A DNA stretch of 12,342 bases from CAZGKX01 sp964525945 (lineage in GTDB: Bacteria; Pseudomonadota; Gammaproteobacteria; Legionellales; Legionellaceae), in the NCBI GenBank assembly GCA_964525945.1, contig CAZGKX010000066.1:1-12342 (forward strand), given 5' to 3'. Within the stretch, counting starts at the first letter, position 1. The number at the start of each line of letters is the position of its first letter. The translations under genes and the position numbers were made by a program. The notes under the pieces were generated by a model. It was given only the letters and a program-made list of their open reading frames with translations. It did not search any database and was not told the DNA's origin. Shown one piece after another: positions 1 to 7,075 of the stretch.

Positions 1-49
1 GATGATAGTGTGGGGTTTCCCCATGTGAAAGTAGGTCATTGCCAGGATT
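1..49 (+). rRNA. rrf: 5S ribosomal RNA, 3' part only
   Basis: The first 49 bases align base for base in length with the 3' end of E. coli 5S rRNA. They share the blocks GATG.TAGTGTGGGG, TCCCCATG, GAGTAGG-like AAGTAGG and the closing TGCCAGG. The remaining ~70 bases lie left of the window, so this is a partial gene at the end of an rRNA operon. The exact 3' end (48-50) is set by analogy with E. coli. No other RNA gene is visible downstream before the terminator. Confidence 0.95.
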
Positions 50-80
50 TTATTCCTTGAGTTAGTAGTGTAATGTAGAT

Positions 81-132
81 GATTAAGTGGTCAGAAATGA
101 CCACTCAATCAGCATGTAATAATTTTTTTTTT
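81..132 (+). terminator. Rho-independent terminator of the rRNA operon
   Basis: An 8-bp perfect stem (AGTGGTCA at 86-93 with TGACCACT at 98-105) closes on a GAAA tetraloop. After one mismatch, four more pairs (81-84 with 107-110) extend it to a 13-position stem. A run of ten T follows at 123-132. The T-run starts 12 bases after the stem, which is later than usual, but the stem is strong and sits right behind 5S rRNA, so termination there is the natural reading. Confidence 0.8.
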
Positions 133-159
133 CCAAAACGTCTGAAAATAAAATATACT
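131..159 (+). promoter_or_regulatory. Possible sigma70-type promoter for the export operon
   Basis: A -10-like TATACT at 154-159 (5 of 6 to consensus) lies 33 bases before the adaptor gene start. At 17 bases upstream the -35 position reads TTCCAA (131-136), a poor match. It lies just after the rRNA terminator, where a promoter for the following genes is needed. The -10 is convincing, the -35 is not. Confidence 0.35.
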
Positions 160-191
160 CTAAGTATCTCACCTATTCCATTGAGCCTAGA

Positions 192-1151
192 ATGAGCATG
201 AAGCTCTGGTTTTCTCTTGTTGTTATTGGTTCGCTACTCTCTGGATGTGAGCAGCCCAAGCACCAATACCAGGGGTATGTGGAAGGTGAAACTTTATACC
301 TCGCTGAACCCTTTTCTGGTATCTTGCTAAAAAGACATGTGCATCGTGGCCAAGTTGTCAAAAAAGGCCAATTGTTATTTGAAGTAGATCCCAAACCACA
401 ATCCTACGAATTAGAACATGCTGAAGCTGCCGTGGCCCAGGGTGAGCAAGTACTAGCTGACTTAGAGAAGACACGCCGCGTTCCTGAAATTGACGCCATC
501 AAAGCTCAAATTGCTCAAGTTGAAGCTGAGATTTCCTTGGCTAACATTCGCTTTCACCGCAATGAAGTATTATTTGGTAAAAAAGTAATTGCCAAGGATG
601 ATTTAGATGCGTCTTATGAATTATTAAATCAAAAAAAAGGATTGAAAGAGCAACTAGAAGCTAATTTGGCATTAGCTTCTATGGGTAGTCGCCCTAATTT
701 GATTTCAGCTCAAACTGAGGTAAATCGTGGCTTGAAAGCGGGAGCAGATCAAGCTCGATGGTCGTTAGAACAAAAAAAAATGTATGCCCCTAGTGACGGA
801 ATTATTTTTGATACCTACTATAAGACCGGAGAGTTTGTGGTTGCTGCCCACCCAATAGCTTCTCTTTTAACGCGTCAAAATACGTATCTCGAGTTTTTTG
901 TGCCTTTGCGTGATCTACATCATTTAGAAGTAGGTAAAAAAATCACCTATTCCTACTCCAGTTCTCCGAAATCATTTACTGCTGTGGTGGGTTATATTTC
1001 TCCAAAAGCGGAATATACGCCGCCTTTGGTTTATAGTCGTGATAATTTTGACACGTTGGTGTTTCGAATTAAGGCATTGGTGTCTGGGAAAAACCCATTG
1101 ATACCTGGAGAGCCTGTTACGATTAGTGTCGAGCGTCCTCATGCTGGATGA
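192..1151 (+). CDS. HlyD/YbhG-type periplasmic adaptor, predicted lipoprotein
   Basis: This is a membrane fusion (periplasmic adaptor) protein that would link the ABC exporter encoded next to it with an outer membrane channel. The 319-residue product starts with a lipoprotein signal: a basic start, a hydrophobic stretch and a lipobox LLSGC with Cys19, so it is probably lipid-anchored. Residues 42-67 (SGILLKRHVHRGQVVKKG...) form the first half of a biotinyl-lipoyl domain. Residues ~71-190 are rich in A, E, K, L and Q and should form the coiled-coil hairpin. Residues 197-217 (YAPSDGIIFDTYYKTGEFV) are the second lipoyl half, followed by a beta-barrel region. A second in-frame ATG six bases on (198) is possible; neither has a strong ribosome site. 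The stop overlaps the start of the ATPase gene, indicating one operon. Family assignment is firm; substrate is unknown. E. coli YbhG itself is not a lipoprotein, so the lipobox is a difference. Confidence 0.9.
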   Translation: MSMKLWFSLVVIGSLLSGCEQPKHQYQGYVEGETLYLAEPFSGILLKRHVHRGQVVKKGQLLFEVDPKPQSYELEHAEAAVAQGEQVLADLEKTRRVPEIDAIKAQIAQVEAEISLANIRFHRNEVLFGKKVIAKDDLDASYELLNQKKGLKEQLEANLALASMGSRPNLISAQTEVNRGLKAGADQARWSLEQKKMYAPSDGIIFDTYYKTGEFVVAAHPIASLLTRQNTYLEFFVPLRDLHHLEVGKKITYSYSSSPKSFTAVVGYISPKAEYTPPLVYSRDNFDTLVFRIKALVSGKNPLIPGEPVTISVERPHAG

Positions 1152-2064
1152 CATTATTAGTGTTCGTCAATTGCGCAAATCATTTGATAAGCGTTTGGTG
1201 GTGAACGATCTTGATTTGTCGGTTAAAAAGGGGGAAGTGTTTGGTTTTTTAGGACCCAATGGCAGTGGTAAAACGACAACCATTCGCATGTTATGTGGTT
1301 TATTAACCCCGGATGGTGGTTCAGGACATTGTTTAGGGTTTGACATTCTTACTGAGTCACGCTGCATCAAGCAGCGAGTGGGTTATATGACCCAGCATTA
1401 TAGCTTTTATGGCGATTTGACGGTTGAAGAAAATTTGGATTTTTTTGCCAGAGTGTATGGCATGGATCAGCGTAAAAAGCGTGTGCAGCGCATCATGGAA
1501 GAACATGATTTACTGGAATACCGCAAACAACTCACGGCAAATTTATCGGGAGGTTGGAAGCAAAGGGTGGCATTGGCAGCGTGTTTGTTGCATGAGCCTG
1601 ATATGTTATTGCTGGATGAACCCACGTCAGGCATTGATCCTATTGCAAGAAGAGATTTTTGGGACAAAATCCACGCTTTAAGTGAGCGGGGCGTTACCAC
1701 ATTAATGTCCACGCATTACATGGATGAAGCAGAGCGTTGTACCCGACTTGCTTATCTGGCTTATGGGGATTTACTCATCACGGGAACTGTTGAGGAAGTG
1801 ATTCAAGCCACCCATTTGAAAACCTGGAACATATATGGCGATGATGTGACGACTTCCTTGTTACAAGACATCAAAAAAGTACCAGGAGTGACGCAAGCAG
1901 CTTTATTTGGACGCCAGATTCATGCTTGTGGATTTGATGTGCAGCGTATTGAGCATGGCTTACGTCAAATTCAGCAACATCATAAGTTTCAATTTAAAAA
2001 AATTCCCTCAACGTTAGAAGATGCCTTTATTAGTTTGGTATTGGGTACTTCAAAAAAAGAGTAA
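1141..2064 (+). CDS. ABC transporter ATP-binding protein (YbhF-type)
   Basis: This is the cytoplasmic ATPase subunit powering the exporter formed with the flanking adaptor and permease. With the ATG at 1141 it has 307 residues. Visible motifs are Walker A GPNGSGKTT (residues 38-46), the Q-loop region YMTQHYSFYGDLTVEEN, the signature LSGGWKQR, Walker B MLLLDEPTSGID and the switch histidine in STHYMDEAERC. LSGGW instead of LSGGQ and the THYMDEAERC end are usual for this export subfamily. It carries one nucleotide-binding domain, whereas E. coli YbhF is a tandem of two, so the active complex should use an ATPase dimer. A GTG at 1126 would add five residues. The ATG is preferred because it overlaps the adaptor stop by only 11 bases. 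The C-terminal ~90 residues are the regulatory extension seen after the ATPase core in such proteins. Confidence 0.92.
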   Translation: MLDDIISVRQLRKSFDKRLVVNDLDLSVKKGEVFGFLGPNGSGKTTTIRMLCGLLTPDGGSGHCLGFDILTESRCIKQRVGYMTQHYSFYGDLTVEENLDFFARVYGMDQRKKRVQRIMEEHDLLEYRKQLTANLSGGWKQRVALAACLLHEPDMLLLDEPTSGIDPIARRDFWDKIHALSERGVTTLMSTHYMDEAERCTRLAYLAYGDLLITGTVEEVIQATHLKTWNIYGDDVTTSLLQDIKKVPGVTQAALFGRQIHACGFDVQRIEHGLRQIQQHHKFQFKKIPSTLEDAFISLVLGTSKKE

Positions 2065-2065
2065 C

Positions 2066-3274
2066 ATGCATATGAGCAAGGGATTGCGGCAACGAAGAGC
2101 TGAAGACAATGTACAAGGCCAGTCCGCCATGTGGCGTATAAATGTTCGATATGCAATGAATCGGCTTTGGGCCATGATGCTCAAAGAGTTCCTGCAGATG
2201 CGGCGTGATAAAACCACTTTAGGTATGATGATTGGTTTGCCAATGATTCAACTGATCTTATTTGGCTTTGCTATTAATTTAAATCCTCGTCATTTACCCA
2301 CCGCTGTGGTGGGGAATGAAAAAGGTCAACTCACCCGGCGTATTTTAGTGGGTATGCAAAACTCCAGTTATTTTAATTTTGTGTCACCTCCTGTCAGTGA
2401 AGCCAAAGCAGCCCATTTATTGAAAACGGGCAAAGTACAATTTGTGGTTAATATTCCGCCTGGTTTTGAGCGTGAGCTTATCAAGGGAGCTGCTCCGCGT
2501 TTGTTATTACAAGCCGATGCCACAGATCCCGCGGCCACATCACGCGCAGTCTCGGTGTTTATGGATATTGCGGGTTTTATTCTGCATGAAGAACTGACTG
2601 GGTCTCTTGATTTTTTACGTAACGATGTCACGCCTTACTTGCCCTTGGTGCATGCAGTTTATAATCCTTTGGCGATCACCGCTTATAATATTGTTCCTGG
2701 GCTATTGGGTGTTGTATTAACGATGACTTTGGTGATGATCACCGCTTTGGCCATTACTCGAGAATACGAACGGGGTACAATGGAAAATCTGTTGGCCACA
2801 CCTTTGAAACCCTTGGAAGTTATGTTGGGTAAAATTTTGCCGTATGTGATTGTTGGATACGTGCAAATTATCTTGATCTTGTTGATGGCGCGGTTTGTAT
2901 TTGGCGTGCCGATGCAAGGCAGTGTCATTTTGTTATTGCTGTTATGCTTGCCCTTTATTGCTGCAAATTTATCCGTAGGGTTGACTTTTTCCACGTTAGC
3001 AAGCAACCAATTGCAAGCCGTCCAATCGGCTATGTTTTTCTTTTTGCCCTCAATTCTTCTTTCTGGGTTTATGTTCCCTTTTCGGGGCATGCCGACTTGG
3101 GCCCAATATTTGGGGAATATGTTGCCTCTGACTCACTTTCTGGTCATAGTGCGCGGTATCCTTTTGAAGGGTTCTGGGTTTTTAGATGTTTGGCAAGAAG
3201 TGCTGCCGATTTTGGGATTTATGCTGGTGGTGATGGTGATAGCGCTAAAGCGTTATCGTAATACTTTGGATTAA
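2066..3274 (+). CDS. ABC-2 type transport permease (YbhS/YbhR-like)
   Basis: This is the membrane subunit of the exporter. The 402-residue product has one hydrophobic segment near the N-terminus (~52-71), then a large periplasmic domain (~72-205), then five more segments at about 207-231, 257-280, 286-308, 318-338 and 376-394. This is the ABC-2 layout. The conserved coupling region TREYERGTMENLLATPLKP (231-249) is clear. Only one permease gene is present, against the YbhS plus YbhR pair in E. coli, so a homodimer is inferred. An AAGAG ribosome site (2057-2061) precedes ATGs at 2066 and 2072; either could start the protein. The frame stays open upstream to 2021, but that would lie deep in the ATPase gene. 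The N-terminal tail is ~25 residues longer than in the E. coli relatives, so an internal start cannot be excluded. Confidence 0.9.
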   Translation: MHMSKGLRQRRAEDNVQGQSAMWRINVRYAMNRLWAMMLKEFLQMRRDKTTLGMMIGLPMIQLILFGFAINLNPRHLPTAVVGNEKGQLTRRILVGMQNSSYFNFVSPPVSEAKAAHLLKTGKVQFVVNIPPGFERELIKGAAPRLLLQADATDPAATSRAVSVFMDIAGFILHEELTGSLDFLRNDVTPYLPLVHAVYNPLAITAYNIVPGLLGVVLTMTLVMITALAITREYERGTMENLLATPLKPLEVMLGKILPYVIVGYVQIILILLMARFVFGVPMQGSVILLLLLCLPFIAANLSVGLTFSTLASNQLQAVQSAMFFFLPSILLSGFMFPFRGMPTWAQYLGNMLPLTHFLVIVRGILLKGSGFLDVWQEVLPILGFMLVVMVIALKRYRNTLD

Positions 3275-3287
3275 GGCTGAACAAATT

Positions 3288-3944
3288 ATGATGAATTTAA
3301 TTTTCGATTTCGATGGTACCCTGGTTGATAGTTTTGATGCTGCAATTAAAGTCTTAAATATTTTGGCACTGGATTTTAATTTTAAGCAACCAGGGGTTGT
3401 TCAAAAGGAAGATTTGAAAGCTATTGAAGCCAAGTCTTTGTTAAAGATTTTAGGCATACCGATGTATAAAATGCCTTTTATTTTGCGCCAAGCCAAACGA
3501 TTGATGCAACGAGAAATGGTGTATCTAAAACCATTTCCCGGAATTCCTGAGGTTGTACAATCGCTGCATGCTTCTGGTTTTTGTCTTGGAATTGTCACCT
3601 CTAATTCAGAAGAAAATGTGAGGGCTTGGTTACATCAACATGAGATTTTAACTTGTTTCCATTTTATTCACAGTGCTCCCCAATATTTTGGCAAAGAGCG
3701 AGTGTTGTCAAAATCAATTAAAAAATATCAATTAGACAAGAAAACCGTTTGCTATATTGGCGATGAGACTCGCGATATTGAAGCTGCAAAACGGAGCGGA
3801 ATTGCATCTTTAGCAGTGACCTGGGGGTTCAATTGTGAAGACATCATGCAAAAATACCAGCCGCAGTATTTCGCAAGGGTGCCTGAAGACATTGTCACGA
3901 TATTTTCTGACAGTACTTGTGGCAAACCACGATCTCGTCGTTAA
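3288..3944 (+). CDS. HAD-superfamily phosphatase (phosphoglycolate phosphatase-like), 3' end in a repeat element
   Basis: A 218-residue haloacid-dehalogenase-type hydrolase, likely a cytoplasmic phosphatase on a small phosphorylated metabolite. The motifs are complete: motif I DFDGT with nucleophile Asp7 and acid/base Asp9, motif II TSN at 104-106, a lysine of motif III around 136-142, and motif IV IGDETRD (157-163) for magnesium binding. The helical cap follows motif I, as in the Gph/PGP-like group; the true substrate cannot be read. It lies 13 bases after the permease gene and is probably cotranscribed. The last ten codons (STCGKPRSRR) and the TAA begin exactly at the boundary of repeat copy A (3912), so the native C-terminus has been replaced. 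All catalytic motifs lie upstream, so the enzyme may still work. A second ATG at 3291 is an equal start. Confidence 0.88.
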   Translation: MMNLIFDFDGTLVDSFDAAIKVLNILALDFNFKQPGVVQKEDLKAIEAKSLLKILGIPMYKMPFILRQAKRLMQREMVYLKPFPGIPEVVQSLHASGFCLGIVTSNSEENVRAWLHQHEILTCFHFIHSAPQYFGKERVLSKSIKKYQLDKKTVCYIGDETRDIEAAKRSGIASLAVTWGFNCEDIMQKYQPQYFARVPEDIVTIFSDSTCGKPRSRR

Positions 3945-4032
3945 TTTTTTGTTTTCATTCGGTCACTTAGACCACCTAAATTCTCTCATTCAAAACAAAA
4001 CTTGCCTCGCCTCGAGGTTTGGCATAAGTTCT
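3912..4032. repeat. MITE-like 121-bp element, copy A
   Basis: This stretch aligns over its full length with 7075-7195 in the same orientation and both are 121 bases long. Shared blocks include ATTCGGTCA, CCACCTAAA, CTTGCCTCG and CCTCGAGGTTT. The ends are degenerate inverted repeats: the left 21 bases (3912-3932) match the perfect left arm of copy B at 15 of 21 positions, and the right arm (4012-4032) matches more closely. Similarity stops at the same two points in both copies, defining the boundaries. No transposase is encoded, so it would have to be moved by an element elsewhere. No clear target duplication is seen. This copy is older or more decayed than copy B and overlaps the end of the HAD phosphatase gene. 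Confidence 0.8.
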
Positions 4033-4131
4033 CTGTCAAAAGGATTTTCCCTCCAACACGTAATGTGTCACAAATTTTTTGACCTTAAGGGCTTGTCATT
4101 TCATCAAATCATCACGTTATGATGTTATTTT

Positions 4132-4161
4132 TTTGCGCATCAAAACTTTTTTTTGTATTAT
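4132..4161 (+). promoter_or_regulatory. Possible sigma70-type promoter for the unknown membrane protein gene
   Basis: A TATTAT at 4156-4161 (5 of 6 to the -10 consensus) follows TTGCGC (4133-4138) with a 17-base spacer. The -35 matches only TTG. A start of transcription near 4168 would leave a ~20-base leader carrying the GAGGA ribosome site at 4176-4180. This fits the chosen start at 4188 and argues against the longer frame from 4119. Confidence 0.4.
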
Positions 4162-4187
4162 ATGGCATGTTTTTTGAGGAATGCCGT

Positions 4188-5525
4188 ATGCCTGTCTTTT
4201 TTCATGCTTTGAATCCGTTTTCTACCACATCTGGAGTTACTTTTCGGGCCACAAGACGCCCTTATTTAGAGATAATGATGAAAGATCTTACCCTAGATAC
4301 CATCATTCCATTGTTATGGCAGCGTAATTTATCCGTGTTTGATGGTGTTTATGAAACCTTCCGGGTGTTTTATGGTGATCATTTCGATAACAATGGCGTC
4401 GGAGTGGGGCAAAAAGGGCTGCTAGATGTTGCGATTTTGCCGTTATTTTCACGTAAACTTATCGCAGACACCTATCTTGAAAAACGAAAGCATACTTACA
4501 TTTCCAATGCATTGGCTTGGATAGTGGCTTTGCCGATCAAGGCACTCACTTTTGGTGTGGCTTTTTTATGTACCTTGGCAATGATTCCTATCATTATTCT
4601 TGTGACGGTAGTGCGATATTTATATGTCAGTTGCAAGCGAGCAGTTTCTTCACGACCAGCGTTGTCTCTACCGCTGTCTTGCGCCGCGCTTGATACGGCC
4701 TTGCATTATCTGAGGCGAGCAGGAATCTATAACAATGATAATATAAGTCGTTTACTGGATGACCCACAAAACTTGTTGTTGGTGCATGTGATGGCGCGCA
4801 TGACTCATGTCACTCGTGGTGAGCGCAGTAAAGTATTGGACAATCAAGCAGGCTTTGATCACCTTTTAAAAAATAGAGCGTTTTGGACAGATCCCAGAAT
4901 TATCGCAAGGCTTGATGGTCTAGAGCCCATAAATCAACCTCTGGTCCTTTTGACAGATTTGGTCGAATTGTGTGGCGTATTGATTGATGACATAGTAGAA
5001 ACTTTGGATAAAGATCCAATGTTATATTGCGAAAACAATACCACAAAATCAGCAATCCGCTTAGAAGAATGGACGAAAAAACCATCGAATACTGACATAA
5101 AGATAGATAAGCCCGTCGCACAAAGGATAAAAAACTCTGATAAGAAAAAATTTGGCCCGTTTACCGATCAAGAGATATTAGAAAACGTTCAATCTGTGGT
5201 ATCGAGGTTAAAGCGTTCTGCCTATTGCGATCCAAGATCAAATCTTTGCCTAAAGTTATTGTTAGACTATTGTTGGGTTGGGGCACAAGAACCACAACAA
5301 TGGCGTGATGGAGTCACCGAAGAAACCGCTTTGGTTTGTTTTTATGCGACATTACATGATATTGGTGCACAAAATATGAGCGAAAGAGATGCTTTTAGTC
5401 ATATGATTCAGGGTATGGCAAGCATTCACAGGCTTTGTGAAGTAGACCTTATCTCGCCTGATACTGGTGTTTTGAAATTGCAAAGTGTGGACGATAATCA
5501 CAGGGGTTTGTGTCTTCGAGTTTGA
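4188..5525 (+). CDS. Unrecognised protein with a central hydrophobic hairpin
   Basis: I do not recognise a family for this 445-residue product. The start at 4188 is chosen because a GAGGA ribosome site lies 7-8 bases upstream and a promoter-like sequence precedes it; the frame stays open to 4119 without a ribosome site. The first ~100 residues look globular. A strongly hydrophobic stretch spans about 108-147, long enough for two closely spaced membrane passes or a membrane hairpin. It is followed by basic residues (RYLYVSCKR). The remaining ~295 residues are soluble-looking and mostly helical, with a lysine-rich segment at ~297-322. There is no signal peptide and no catalytic motif I can name. 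The gene stands alone between repeat copy A and a strong hairpin. The layout would fit a bacterial membrane-associated protein or a secreted effector that inserts in a host membrane; that is speculation. Confidence 0.75.
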   Translation: MPVFFHALNPFSTTSGVTFRATRRPYLEIMMKDLTLDTIIPLLWQRNLSVFDGVYETFRVFYGDHFDNNGVGVGQKGLLDVAILPLFSRKLIADTYLEKRKHTYISNALAWIVALPIKALTFGVAFLCTLAMIPIIILVTVVRYLYVSCKRAVSSRPALSLPLSCAALDTALHYLRRAGIYNNDNISRLLDDPQNLLLVHVMARMTHVTRGERSKVLDNQAGFDHLLKNRAFWTDPRIIARLDGLEPINQPLVLLTDLVELCGVLIDDIVETLDKDPMLYCENNTTKSAIRLEEWTKKPSNTDIKIDKPVAQRIKNSDKKKFGPFTDQEILENVQSVVSRLKRSAYCDPRSNLCLKLLLDYCWVGAQEPQQWRDGVTEETALVCFYATLHDIGAQNMSERDAFSHMIQGMASIHRLCEVDLISPDTGVLKLQSVDDNHRGLCLRV

Positions 5526-5539
5526 GCGAAGATTTGAAT

Positions 5540-5576
5540 GCAATGGGGTCAAAGACCCCATTGCGCAAGGATTTTT
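5540..5576 (+). terminator. Intrinsic terminator between convergent genes
   Basis: A perfect 11-bp stem, GCAATGGGGTC (5540-5550) with its complement at 5554-5564 around an AAA loop, lies 15 bases after the plus-strand gene stop. Five T follow at 5572-5576 after a short gap. It sits between two convergent genes and could serve both directions, although the minus-strand side has no good T-run. Confidence 0.65.
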
Positions 5577-6159
5577 AAGAGTGCATCAAGTTTTTCTGAA
5601 TTGCTTCTGCTTTTTGTAAATGCATGGCCACATGTTGACGCGCTTCTTTTAATAGTTTTGTCAAATGTGCATTTGAAGATTGTAAGATGCCTTGATCAAT
5701 AGTGCTTAAAGTAGTTCTATGATCTTGGATCACATGCTCGATATAGGTCCTATCAAAGGCATTGCTGGACACTGATTGTAATTGTGCCAATTCTTGTTTG
5801 CCGTGTTGCTCAAAAGATTGTGCACTTGTGTTCATGACTGGAGTGATTTTGGTTCTGTGACTGAGGCGGCGTAACTTATGTAAACATTTGCTATGTGCTG
5901 TATGTAACATCGTTGCAAAACGTCTTACTTCAGGGTTTTGAGCTCTTTGTTTTGCTACTTTGGCGCTTGCAATTTCTGCTTTATTCAACACCATCATGTC
6001 TTGAATGATTTCTCCATTGGCTTGTGCGCCGTACAGAGCATGTTTCATGGTTGTCGTAGCTGGCCATATTGGGTTGATTGGGGAAGTAGCGTCCCAAGTG
6101 CATCCGGTTACTAAGACAAACATAAAGGGAACACAACTCAGTATTTGTTTTGTTTTCAT
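5575..6159 (-). CDS. DUF4142 lipoprotein (ferritin-like four-helix domain)
   Basis: The 194-residue product has a lipoprotein signal with lipobox LVTGC (Cys20), so it should be an envelope lipoprotein. The core at ~52-190 fits DUF4142. It has a helix ending in NPEVRRFATMLHTAHS (75-90), a second conserved block FDRTYIEHVIQDHRTTL (135-151) and a final helix LLKEARQHVAMHLQKAE. Repeated histidines (86, 89, 142, 147, 176, 180) sit where this ferritin-like family usually has them. The family is widespread in proteobacterial envelopes and its molecular role is not established. The start is secure: AAGGAG lies five bases before the ATG. It has its own promoter and is the last minus-strand gene before the convergent hairpin. 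Confidence 0.88.
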   Translation of the reverse strand: MKTKQILSCVPFMFVLVTGCTWDATSPINPIWPATTTMKHALYGAQANGEIIQDMMVLNKAEIASAKVAKQRAQNPEVRRFATMLHTAHSKCLHKLRRLSHRTKITPVMNTSAQSFEQHGKQELAQLQSVSSNAFDRTYIEHVIQDHRTTLSTIDQGILQSSNAHLTKLLKEARQHVAMHLQKAEAIQKNLMHS

Positions 6160-6226
6160 CCTATCTCCTTAAGGGGTTCAAAATTGGGTTTTGCTGTACG
6201 CTCACCTTTTCATCCTAACAAGAATT

Positions 6227-6255
6227 AATATAGTAGGCATTTCTAGGTTTTACAA
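6227..6255 (-). promoter_or_regulatory. Sigma70-type promoter of the DUF4142 lipoprotein gene
   Basis: On the minus strand TTGTAA (6250-6255; 4 of 6) and TATATT (6227-6232; 5 of 6) are separated by 17 bases. Transcription would begin near 6220, giving a leader of about 60 bases before the ATG at 6159. This lies in the only longer gap on the minus strand (6160-6402), in which I see no other gene or RNA. Confidence 0.55.
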
Positions 6256-6402
6256 TCCATGTCTGCCTTTGTGAGTCGGGAATGTATCCCAATTGTCACT
6301 GTGGTCTTTTAGTGGTCAAATTAAGATGAGGGGTTGGGCAGTTCAGTAGCTTGAAAAAATCAGCTTTGACAATTTGCAACGCAAAGGCCTTAGTCCGGGT
6401 CT

Positions 6403-7038
6403 TTATGCGTCGTTTCTGAAAGCCATGCCACCAGCATAAGGAATGGCTACGGTTGTGGTTGTGAATGAATGATGGTTATTCGTAGTGCGTTGAGGAGAAC
6501 TAAAAAAACCGTATAGTTGACGCATCATAGTTGTTGCATCGAAGCCCCTACCAGGATTATTGGGCGCAGTAGGTTCAAGTCTAATGGTTACTCCTGATTT
6601 TCTTGCAATAACTTTCATTTTTTTGATGTCTAGTTGGGCAAATAATGTTCTTGTTACGGGGTTTTGATAGTTGTTTTTTGTCATAAAATAATTTGCAAGA
6701 CTTACAATAGACCATTGATACCGATCCATAGAAATAAATAAATGCTGAGGTGCTATACAGTCAAATAAGATTGGATCGACCACGTTTGTATTTTCCAACT
6801 GATTTCTCGGAAAGTGTTGCCCAAGCATAATGGAAGCTTTATATAATATTTTTTTCAATTTTTTTTCTATAGATTTATTATTCAATAAATCCTGTAAATA
6901 CGCCGTTAAATCATCAACGTTATCTTGATCTAAACTCTGCAATTTAGTTAATAATTCTTGTTTTATTGAAGCAGTGGTATTTTTTGTTTTGTAATGTTGC
7001 AATTCAAACATTACTTGCTGCGCAGTCGGGAGAGGCAT
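6403..7038 (-). CDS. Hypothetical protein with a U-box/RING-like segment
   Basis: A 211-residue soluble protein. The frame is open to 7128, but those first 30 codons lie in or next to repeat copy B. The start at 7038 has an AAGGA ribosome site five bases upstream and a promoter -10 at 7067-7072. Residues 1-80 are helical and charged. Residues 87-141 read VVDPILFDCIAP... then DRYQWSIVSLANYF and NPVTRTLF..LDIKKM. This order, DP-hydrophobic-C-x-x-P, an aromatic/Asp middle, then NPxTRxxL and a D/E-I helix, is the pattern of U-box and related zinc-free RING-like folds, which bind E2 ubiquitin-conjugating enzymes in eukaryotes. If right, the protein could act on host ubiquitination as Legionella LubX does. 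This is pattern recognition only. The C-terminal ~60 residues are low-complexity (TTNNHHSFTTTT). No signal peptide. Confidence 0.7.
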   Translation of the reverse strand: MPLPTAQQVMFELQHYKTKNTTASIKQELLTKLQSLDQDNVDDLTAYLQDLLNNKSIEKKLKKILYKASIMLGQHFPRNQLENTNVVDPILFDCIAPQHLFISMDRYQWSIVSLANYFMTKNNYQNPVTRTLFAQLDIKKMKVIARKSGVTIRLEPTAPNNPGRGFDATTMMRQLYGFFSSPQRTTNNHHSFTTTTVAIPYAGGMAFRNDA

Positions 7039-7066
7039 GAGCATCCTTATCAGAATGTAACAATTA

Positions 7067-7075
7067 ATTATATCA
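7067..7075 (-). promoter_or_regulatory. Extended -10 promoter abutting repeat copy B
   Basis: On the minus strand the sequence reads TGATATAAT: a perfect TATAAT (7067-7072) preceded by a TG one base away, the extended -10 form that can work without a -35. The T of the TG is the terminal base of repeat copy B (7075) and the G is the first flanking base. The -35 position, in the repeat arm, reads TCGAGG and is not a match. Transcription would begin around 7060, some 22 bases before the start codon at 7038. Confidence 0.55.

Noticed and set aside
772..780. A9 run in the adaptor gene as a phase-variation site
   Set aside because: Lysine-codon A-runs are common in AT-rich genes and it lies late in the gene; weaker case than the C8 tract.
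1548..1569. LSGGW instead of LSGGQ in the ATPase signature as a defect
   Set aside because: This variant is normal in the YbhF-like export ATPases and the rest of the site is intact.
2021..2065. Permease start at 2021 inside the ATPase gene
   Set aside because: This would overlap the ATPase by 44 bases and add residues unlike the family; an AAGAG ribosome site supports 2066 or 2072.
2683..3090. 135-residue minus-strand open frame opposite the permease gene
   Set aside because: It lies fully inside a well-supported gene, has no ribosome site seen and its basic, low-quality translation looks like a shadow frame.
3912..4032. CRISPR-like or tandem repeat at copies A and B
   Set aside because: Only two dispersed copies 3 kb apart, 121 bases long, with inverted ends and no spacer array.
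6160..6402. Small RNA or small gene in the gap between the lipoprotein and U-box-like genes
   Set aside because: Apart from the lipoprotein promoter and leader, I found no convincing frame, terminator or stable hairpin there.
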